Source: Chthoniobacter flavus Ellin428 (GTDB lineage Bacteria; Verrucomicrobiota; Verrucomicrobiia; Chthoniobacterales; Chthoniobacteraceae). From it: a stretch of DNA of 64,000 nucleotides. Shown in pieces: positions 57,501 to 64,000 of this stretch (its first letter is position 1; each line of letters opens with the position of its first letter). The stretch covers positions 1-64,000 of the forward strand of contig NZ_ABVL01000001.1 of assembly GCF_000173075.1 (NCBI RefSeq), written 5' to 3'. The translations under genes were made by a program, and so were the position numbers. The notes under the pieces were generated by a model. That model was not told the DNA's origin, made no database searches, and saw only the letters and a list, made by a program, of their open reading frames with translations.

Positions 57501-60251
57501 GGTCTCCACGCGATTCGTCTGCCAGTCGATCCGGCTCAAGCGCAGCACCACCTTCACTGGCTTCAACGTCGGCGTTCCATCGGTGCGGACAGCGACCACA
57601 TCCACCGGCAGAGTATCACCCTCGTGCAGCATGTCGGGCGAGCGCCGGATGCCGAGATAGAAGTCCGAGCTGTTGATGGTGAACTCCGAGGAACGCGACA
57701 CGGTCTGCTGATCGAGGTCCGTGATCTCGCACAACAGGTGCGCAGTGCGGGGCTGTGGCGCTTTCGTGTTCAACGGGATCGTTGCCGCCACCCGTGTCCC
57801 GCCTTTGGCATCGAGCTCCGTTTTGCCCTGGTCGGAGAAATGCGCATCGCGCAATAGTTTCGCGGTCAGACGATAATCCACCACCGCATTGCAAAACTGA
57901 AACGCCGCGAATCCCTCGGGGCGGAAGCCTTCATCGCTCGCCTCCAGCGACCACGTCAGCTGCGCGCGCGACAGTGCCTTGCCCATGTAATACTGCGCCG
58001 TCACCGGCAGATCCAGCTTCAGCGGCCCGATCGTCTTCGGCGGCTCCGGGATGGTGATCTCAAACGCATTCGGCGTGTAGTCCTGCACCTCGAACACCTG
58101 CTGCGCGATCGCATCCACATCGGCGCGCGAGTCCGCCATCAACATCTCCAGGCGATGTTGTCCCAGCGCGGCGCCGGTGAGCTTGAAGTCCTCGGAAAAC
58201 GATCCCACATCCGACAGCGCGACCGTCCGTTCGGCGAGTTGTCGGTCCCGCGGATCGTAGAGCCGCAACGTCACCTTCACGCCCGCCGGAATGTGCGCAT
58301 GCCCCTGCCGCCAATCGCGCACGATGCCCTTGAAGTGCACCGTCTCGCCCGGCTTGTAGACCGACCGCTCGGTGAAGAGCAGCGCCTGCCGCCCAGCCTC
58401 TTCGCCGCTGCTCTGCCAGCCCACATCGCGGATGCCGAGCCGATACAGGGAGAGATTTTCCCGGAAATTGCGGAAGTCGATGAGCGGCGCATCGGAACCA
58501 TGCAACGGGAGCAGCCAATGCGCGCGCTCCGGCGTCTTCAAGCGCGCCACACCGCCCGCATCCGTCGTCTCCTCCGCGAGCACCTTGCCCTTCTCGTCCA
58601 GCGCCCGGAGCTTCACGCCCGCCAGCGCTTCGCCGCTGGTCAGCGAGAAGAGATGCACAAACGTCTCCGCCTTCGATTCCTTCCACACCGCGCCGACATC
58701 TGTGACCTGCACGATGGCCTGCACGCCGGGCCGCGCTTTCGGTGTCGCTGGCTTGCCCGCCTGCTCCGCGGTGAGCAGCACAATCCCCGATTGGTTCGCG
58801 CCGATGATTTCGTTCCAGTTCAGCGCGATCTCCTGCTTTTCGTCCGCGCGCTTCGTCCCGTCGATCTCGCGCGTCCACGTCGTGCCAGGCAGACGATCGA
58901 GCGCCACCTTGTCGTACGGCTCGGTCTCCTTGCGGGGATGTTTCTCGTCCTCCGACGGCGAGAGATAGTCCTGATATTCCTGCAGTCCGCGCAGCGCCGA
59001 CTCCGTCGTCACCACGCGCGCGGTGACGCGGATCTTCGGCACATTGATCGCCAGCAAATGAAACTGCCGGGTGCCTGTCTTGATCTGTTGCGTGGCGAAA
59101 CCTTCCAGATAGAGCCGCGGCGGAATTTCGCCGAAGCGCACGGTCTTGCGAAAATCCCTGGCCAGCGTGAACGGTTCCACCGATGGCAGCCCAGCCGGCA
59201 CAGTCACATGGTAGTCCTTGTTCAGCTCGAAATCGCCCGTGAGCACATAACTTTGATTGTTCGCCTCCACTTCGAGATGGGCCGGTTCCGGCTCCACGTG
59301 CACCCACCGCGCCGCGTTTTTGCCGAGCGCATTCGAGGCCAGTTCCTTCGAGAAGGAGACGATCAGCTTCCGTCCATCATCGAGATCATTCGTCGAGCGC
59401 GCATCGCTGATTTCAAAGGGCAAAACCTTCCCGATTTCCACCTCCAGCGGGTCGACGGTGTGCGCCGGTCCTTCGGTCGTGGGAATGCCGCTCTTCACGA
59501 TCAATTTCCACGCGCCGACACCGAGCGGACGCTGCGGCGAAACCGAGACCAAATTCGCGCCCGCCCCGCGAGCGGGTGCGGCGCCATGCAAGTTTTTCGG
59601 GGTTTCCTTGGTGCGAAACTGCTCGGCCCACGTCAGCACCGATTGGTCCTTGCTCCGCCACACTGGGAACAACCCATCGTTGCTGTCGGAATTCACATTC
59701 ACCACCTTCGCCGGCACGCTCTCGCCCTTCGCGCTCACGAAGTGAATGAACTCACTCGCCGCGGTCGCGTCCACATTCGCATTGAAAAGCAGCACCACAC
59801 CCGGCCGCGCCGGGGCATCCTTTCCGTTGAACGTCCGCGGCTCATTCCATCCCTTGATCACCATCGGCGGTGTCTGGAATGTCTCCCGAAAATTCGCCGA
59901 TAGCGGTTGGCCATCCGCCTTTATCAATCCTGGCGCAAGCGTCGCCCCGTAAGCGGTCCCCAGCAACAGCGGTTCCTCCGGTTTGAAGGAACCGCTGCGC
60001 TGGCTCAACCACACAAAAGTGCCTTTGATCGCCGGCTGAAACACTACGGGCGCCCGCTGCGCCGGCTTGCCAACTTTCTCCGGCGCGACCATCGCCTGAT
60101 CGAACCGCACCTCAAACGTCGTCGTCGGCTCGATTTTGTCCGTCCCCATCAACCGCACCGGTCCCGGCTCCGCCGCCAGAGCGGATCCGGTGAAACCAAC
60201 CGCTGCGGCGCAAGCACCGGCAAACGCAGCTAAAAAAACGCGTAGTTTCAT
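54548..60251 (-). CDS. Bacterial alpha-2-macroglobulin, frameshifted near the thioester domain
   Basis: A giant envelope protein of about 1,900 residues that traps attacking proteases. It has a signal peptide (FLAAFAGACAAAVGFTGSALAAE), MG-type beta domains and the reactive thioester motif YGCVEQTTSS (near 55940-55955). A C-terminal thioester and receptor-type region follows (GMTMARRAGFQVPDDSFDRL, then DWESSNHELRDDRALFFADDL). Three homopolymer-length changes break the frame just after the thioester: CCC at 55794-55796 and CCCCC at 55751-55755 (one base long each) and CCC at 55731-55733 (one short). Repaired, the junction reads GGLSYWPGGEEPMFWGSAYGA. The link to pbpC by ATGA overlap is the known yfhM-pbpC pairing, a second defence line after wall repair. 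Confidence 0.92.
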
Positions 60252-60379
60252 AGAAAGAAATAAAAGGGCTTCCCGGAATACGGCCTCCTGCCGCGCGTTC
60301 TTTCAAAAATCCGCGGAAATATTTTGAGGTCGCTTGCCGGAGGCGCCGTAGCCGGGTTCACCGAACCCGGTCCCTTGGA

Positions 60380-60563
60380 GGGCGGCGCTCCGTCCTAACC
60401 ATTACCCACATCTTTTTTGAAGGTCCCGCGGAGAGAAGAAGTGCCTGCGAATCACGCAAATCACGCGAATAAAATCCTCCTCATTCGCGTTATCTGCGTG
60501 ATTCGCGGGCCCCATCCGCAGTCTTTTTGAGATGTGGGTAATGCTTAGGCTCCGTCGCCGCCC
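60380..60563. mobile_element. MITE-like element with imperfect terminal inverted repeats, copy 2
   Basis: The ends 60380-60418 and 60530-60563 are inverted copies: GGGCGGCG, then about 8 bases, then CTAA, C or G, and CATTACCCACATCT. The core matches the element at 45162-45409. The interior is different and holds a word palindrome (60447-60508). There is no coding capacity. Confidence 0.6.
60447..60508. repeat. Nonamer-word palindrome, locus I
   Basis: The left arm has 9-nt words GCGAATCAC and GCAAATCAC; the right arm carries their complements (GCGAATCAC, GCAGATAAC on the minus strand). The two arms pair over about 28 bp with almost no loop. It sits inside the MITE-like element. Confidence 0.72.
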
Positions 60564-60577
60564 ACACCTTAAGTCTA

Positions 60578-60595
60578 AGCACCGACGGCGCGGTA
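60578..60595. repeat. 18-bp interspersed repeat, copy 2
   Basis: AGCACCGACGGCGCGGTA is identical to 31888-31905 and begins 14 bp after the end of the MITE-like element. It is followed by CCCTCCAGC, as in the diverged copy at 22601. Confidence 0.6.
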
Positions 60596-60737
60596 CCCTC
60601 CAGCAAGCCATCTGCATTCGGAAGCGCGTGGCCAGCGCGCAGAGTCATTCCGCACGCGCATCCCTCCTTCGAAATCCGAATCTTTCAAACGCGAAGACTT
60701 CACCCCGCGCACCGTTCACCCGGCGCGCTTTTCTGCC

Positions 60738-61754
60738 ATGCCCAAGCTCTATTTCGCAATCGAGGATGCGCTCGTCGTCCTCACCACCAACGGCGACGAT
60801 GCCCAGTGCGAACTGCAACTTACTGGTCACGACGTGCAATGCGTCGCCGTCGATCCTCTGCGACCACAACACGTCTATTGCGGCACCTTCGGTTCCGGCC
60901 TGTGGCACAGCGACGATGCCGGCCAAAGCTGGCGCCCCGCAGGCGAAGGCATCGCCGAATCCAAAGTGCAGTCCGTCGCGATCAGCACCCTGGAGCGCGT
61001 GGACGATAATGGAGTCATCTACGCCGGCACCGAGCCCAGCGCCATCTACCGCTCCGAGAATGTCGGTAAAAGCTGGCAGCCCTGCCCCGACCTGACCGCT
61101 CTCCCGTCATCGAAAGATTGGAGCTTCCCGCCGCGCCCCTACACGCATCACGTCCGCTGGATCGAACCCGACCCGCACGTGTCCGGAAGAATCTTCGTCG
61201 CCATCGAAGCCGGCGCCCTCATCCGGAGCCCGGACTCCGGCGCCCACTGGCAGGACCGCACCGCGAGCAGTCCCTACGACACGCACCAACTCCTCATCCA
61301 TCCCGCCGCGCCCGACCGACTCTACTCCGCCGCGGGCGATGGCTATTTCGAAAGTTACGATGGCGGCAACACCTGGCAGCCCTTCGAAGACGGCCTCGAA
61401 AACCGCTACGTCTGGAGCGTCGCCCTCGATGCCGGCGATCCCAATACCGTGCTCATCTCCTCCGCCCGTTCGCCGCGGCAATCGCACTACAAACCCGCCG
61501 AGTCCTTCCTCTACCGCCGCAGCGCCGGCTCCTCGTGGCAGCAAGTCACCACTGGCCTCCCCGATCCCGCTGGCCGCCACACCGCCCTCCTGGCCGCGCA
61601 TCCGAGCGCACGCGGCACCTTCTACGCCGCCTGGGAAAACGACGTCTTCCACTCCACCGACGCCGGTCTGAATTGGGCGCGTCTGAACACCCAATGGTCA
61701 AAGGAAATCCGGATCAACGAGATCTGCGAAATGGCGATTAATGAAGCGGCGTGA
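60738..61754 (+). CDS. BNR/Asp-box beta-propeller protein
   Basis: A 338-residue protein without signal peptide. It has five Asp-box motifs at regular distance: HSDDAGQSW, RSENVGKSW, RSPDSGAHW, SYDGGNTW and HSTDAGLNW. This is the sialidase or sortilin-type propeller fold. Most such proteins in environmental bacteria are uncharacterised and are annotated as exo-alpha-sialidase or glycosyl hydrolase without support. No catalytic tyrosine or arginine triad of sialidases is evident, so a binding role is as likely as catalysis. Confidence 0.8.
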   Translation: MPKLYFAIEDALVVLTTNGDDAQCELQLTGHDVQCVAVDPLRPQHVYCGTFGSGLWHSDDAGQSWRPAGEGIAESKVQSVAISTLERVDDNGVIYAGTEPSAIYRSENVGKSWQPCPDLTALPSSKDWSFPPRPYTHHVRWIEPDPHVSGRIFVAIEAGALIRSPDSGAHWQDRTASSPYDTHQLLIHPAAPDRLYSAAGDGYFESYDGGNTWQPFEDGLENRYVWSVALDAGDPNTVLISSARSPRQSHYKPAESFLYRRSAGSSWQQVTTGLPDPAGRHTALLAAHPSARGTFYAAWENDVFHSTDAGLNWARLNTQWSKEIRINEICEMAINEAA

Positions 61755-61800
61755 GAAAGAGCCTCGTGGCAGCGCACCGTGATGCACCGTTGCTATTTTT

Positions 61801-62295
61801 TTACCAAGGACGCTCCTTCCGAGATTCGAGGCGAGCAGGCATAGGGTAAATTGTTGCTTCATTCCAATCCGCAATTAGAACCCCTAGATTTTGCTCTTCA
61901 TAAGAACAACGCGAGAGGGCTTTAGCGACCAAAATGTCAAGCAATTCCGTAACGGCTTCGAAAGTGTGATCGTCGTGTCGCTGAACGACGATAAGAACTG
62001 GTTCATCGATTTCAGTCGAGGAAATGGAAACCACCGGAATCCAAGTTTCGTCATGGATGATTTCCAACTCGATCTGAATTGGATTCCCAAGCGGGGTGCA
62101 GCCGCCAATTCTCCAAGCCAGACTTTGCTCAATTATACTGTCACTGTGCAGCATTCCGCGAATATCAGCCTCGACTTCGAAACGGGGGAATGGTGGCTTC
62201 TCAAAATATTTTCGCATCGTATCCCCAATGCGATCCATCATCCGGCGCTCTTCTCTCGCACAGATGATTTCGAGGGCGCTTGGTTTCATTGACAT
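61801..62295 (-). CDS. Unknown partner protein of the SIR2-like gene
   Basis: A 164-residue soluble protein. A helical N-terminus (PSALEIICAREERRMMDRIGD) is followed by an alternating strand region (IQIELEIIHDETWIPVVSIS, EPVLIVVQRHDDHTFEAVTELLDILVAKAL). I do not recognise the family. It starts 13 bp after the stop of the SIR2-like gene and clearly forms an operon with it. The base composition is less GC-rich than the left neighbour, so both genes look acquired. It could be an inhibitor, sensor or second effector; nothing decides this. Confidence 0.65.
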   Translation of the reverse strand: MSMKPSALEIICAREERRMMDRIGDTMRKYFEKPPFPRFEVEADIRGMLHSDSIIEQSLAWRIGGCTPLGNPIQIELEIIHDETWIPVVSISSTEIDEPVLIVVQRHDDHTFEAVTELLDILVAKALSRCSYEEQNLGVLIADWNEATIYPMPARLESRKERPW

Positions 62296-62308
62296 TCGAG
62301 AATCGCTA

Positions 62309-63451
62309 TTAATTGAATAGCTGCTCTATCCCGTCACTAGCATATTTCATGGTATTGAGCACGCGCGGAGAACCCAAATCGATTAGAGCTCTAGCAAAAC
62401 CGCGCGCCTTTAGTTGAAAGTTCGTCCCGTTCACGATGATAACTCTCCCTTCTGAGGAAGTGTTCAACCATTGCGCGATGTACTCATTGATATGGTCATC
62501 GCCAAACGAGTAGCCTATGACAATAAGGTCTTCGCTTGCTCGCAAGCGCTCACGAAAATCGAGCAGTAGATCCAAGAACGGGCCACGAACCGTAAGTTTG
62601 TTACGCCCTCCAAAAATCAAGGCAGGCTCATACTCCGCGTCTTGCATTTCCCTTTCGTCCACCTCAGCGATTACCTCACGGCTCAGCGACGCTTCCGCGA
62701 CAGCACTTTCGGTTCGTAGCACCCAATTGAGAGACCCGTGAAGTTTGCGGAATGGTATGCCTTCGCTATCGCCATGATTGAATGATCCATGTTTTCTCCA
62801 GTGTTCAATACCGGTATCGAATCGCAACTGAAGCTTCCGTGCAACGAGCTCAATCGTGTTATCGTAGTTTAACGTCGCCAACGGAATCTGCTCATGCGCC
62901 GCCCGTTTGACCAAGGGCTCAAGATGGTGGAGGTCCGTTGTTTCATTGAGCCACACTAACGACTTCAATTGCTCAACTAAAAAGCGCTTGGTGTTCGTGA
63001 AAACCTTTCCAAAGGCAGGCACCTCTCGTGATGGAAAGGCAAATGTCGTAGCGTGTGGTGCGCCGCCCCTTGCGGCAACTCCTCGCACTAGAGGAGGGTT
63101 GGGTTGAACTGTAATTCGGTCCAAATCTTCAACGATAGGATGCCAGGCGCCAATTAAAGAGGCGGCCTCCAAAGTGTGACGCTGTTCTAAGGTCGTGAGT
63201 ACATTTACCACTTCCTCGATATTGACATCCCCCGTTGGCCTCTCATCACGCAAACCCACGCCAAATTGAAGACTCGCGACGGCCATGCGGACGGCACGTC
63301 GAATCCGTTTAGGTACGTTGTCGCCTTCTACCGCATCCAGCATCCGTTTTGTCATTTCGTAGGCTGAAGGCACATGAGGCATTGAGGCTCCGGCCCCCAG
63401 CAAGACCATCCTACGCCGTTGCTTCTTTGGCTCGTTCTGTTCGACCTCCAT
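62309..63451 (-). CDS. SIR2-like NAD-binding/NADase candidate
   Basis: A 380-residue protein of the SIR2-like superfamily (SIR2_2 type). The NAD-binding loop is VLLGAGASMPHVPSAYEM (GAGAS at 19-23). LATLNYDNTIEL (about 191-202) carries the Asn/Asp pair of the family, RKLHGSLNW (235-243) the catalytic histidine, and VIGYSFGDDHINEYIAQWL (311-329) the C-terminal helix motif. Proteins of this type deplete NAD+ in Thoeris, DSR and other anti-phage systems, so a defensive or toxin role is the best guess. The rest of the chain shows no fused domain. Start ATG at 63451. Metabolic SIR2 deacetylase is unlikely, as no zinc-binding cysteines are present. Confidence 0.8.
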   Translation of the reverse strand: MEVEQNEPKKQRRRMVLLGAGASMPHVPSAYEMTKRMLDAVEGDNVPKRIRRAVRMAVASLQFGVGLRDERPTGDVNIEEVVNVLTTLEQRHTLEAASLIGAWHPIVEDLDRITVQPNPPLVRGVAARGGAPHATTFAFPSREVPAFGKVFTNTKRFLVEQLKSLVWLNETTDLHHLEPLVKRAAHEQIPLATLNYDNTIELVARKLQLRFDTGIEHWRKHGSFNHGDSEGIPFRKLHGSLNWVLRTESAVAEASLSREVIAEVDEREMQDAEYEPALIFGGRNKLTVRGPFLDLLLDFRERLRASEDLIVIGYSFGDDHINEYIAQWLNTSSEGRVIIVNGTNFQLKARGFARALIDLGSPRVLNTMKYASDGIEQLFN

Positions 63452-63847
63452 GTCAGTTGCTCAAATCTATGAACATACGCCGTCGAGGGAAGAAATATTG
63501 AGCCAATCGCCGTGAAAAATTCCGGCTTATTCTACTTGGCCGCAATGAATCACCTTCTTCCCTAAAAGCACGGTGTGGCGAGTTCACGTTAGTGTAGGGC
63601 CGTCGCCTCAAACGCCGGGCACGCTTCCCAAGGCGCTGCGACCAACTGGCGTGTGGAAGCTCCATACCAATGTGTCTCTTGTATTTCCAGAGATGAAAAT
63701 GTTCGCTCCGGCGAGTCGCCGTCGCCAGCACCCCGGACAGGCGCGCTCCCCGAGATTCTCCTTCCGCACATTCCTGGGTATTCACCATCGTTTCATGCGT
63801 GATGCAGTTCTTTCGCCCCCAACGGGACTTTCGCTTTTCTGAACTGT
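63452..63847. other. Spacer upstream of the SIR2 operon, no gene supported
   Basis: Overlapping short open frames on both strands lack recognisable similarity and ribosome binding sites. The promoter of the SIR2 operon should lie in the first 150 bp. Confidence 0.35.
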
Positions 63848-63899
63848 CCCAGCACTGACGTGCTGGGCTCTATTCTTTCGCCCTGCGGGCTGGGCGAAG
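63848..63899. repeat. Two adjacent hairpins of a repeat element
   Basis: CCCAGCAC with GTGCTGGG (63848-63867) and TTCGCCC with GGGCGAA (about 63877-63899). From memory, CCCAGCACTGACGTGCTGGG-type words are common intergenic repeats in Planctomycetota and relatives. The element probably extends to about 63960. Confidence 0.55.
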
Positions 63900-64000
63900 A
63901 CATCGCAGCGGAGCCTCCCGCCGGAGCGGCGCGCTCTGAGCAGCGGTCACTTACAGAAGAAAGATGGGGACTCTGGAGACAGGCCGGCTGCAGCAGATCA

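Noticed and set aside
60738..61754. Sialidase activity for the BNR protein
   Set aside because: Asp boxes alone are structural; the arginine triad and nucleophilic tyrosine of sialidases were not found.
63453..63788. A 111-residue open frame upstream of the SIR2 gene
   Set aside because: Arg-rich composition typical of spurious frames, no ribosome binding site and no similarity. It would have added a third gene to the defence operon.

Overview
The window is GC-rich bacterial chromosome with housekeeping genes in both orientations. No rRNA, tRNA, phage or plasmid backbone was recognised. The gene set points to the PVC superphylum, most likely Verrucomicrobiota: an SHD1-domain secreted protein, an ammonium transporter with an Ala/Pro-rich N-terminal extension, an ExbB-ExbD-ExbD cassette behind a TPR protein, pbpC coupled to a giant alpha-2-macroglobulin, GH16 and rhamnogalacturonan-type esterases, and abundant palindromic intergenic repeats. 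This placement is inference; no marker phylogeny could be run.

Layout. 0.5-6.2 kb: an MGH1/GH63-like glycosidase overlapping recJ, then a cysteine desulfurase. 6.2-8.2 kb: a small toxin-antitoxin pair, a decayed gene, and a coupled GtrA/DUF1992 pair. 8.3-10.6 kb: an orphan ketosynthase/chain-length-factor pair. 10.7-14.5 kb: a universal stress protein and mntH, divergent from mntR across a perfect 14-bp palindrome, then an epimerase-like gene and a lipoprotein. 14.6-19.9 kb: MFS transporter, second toxin-antitoxin pair, yebC, a five-bladed-propeller glycosidase and three unknown small genes, one interrupted by an in-frame amber codon. 20-25.5 kb: htpG, a lipoprotein, an acidic protein and divergent recA. 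26-31.7 kb: GH16, a sigma-54-like promoter, amtB-glnK, an SHD1 protein and a small membrane protein. 32-44.9 kb: surE, a large secreted unknown, hrpB, an SPFH protein with a possibly structured leader, an alpha/beta hydrolase, a membrane protein, an SGNH esterase and metG. 45-52 kb: DUF937, DUF421, TPR, a PpiD-like foldase, then TPR-exbB-exbD-exbD. 52-61.8 kb: pbpC, alpha-2-macroglobulin and a BNR-repeat protein. 61.8-63.5 kb: a two-gene operon with a SIR2-like NADase candidate, the best candidate for a new defence module.

Two patterns cross the whole window. First, ten genes (including recA, recJ, hrpB and pbpC) carry 18 apparent single-base indels. Every one can be read as a homopolymer-length change, and 17 of 18 are expansions. 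This is the signature of sequencing or consensus error, so these genes are described as single genes with their breaks noted. Second, at least nine intergenic spots carry palindromes built from degenerate 7- or 9-nt tandem words, with a word that is mostly locus-specific; this is the most unusual DNA structure seen. Imperfect terminal-inverted-repeat elements near 45.2 and 60.4 kb share their ends but not their interiors.
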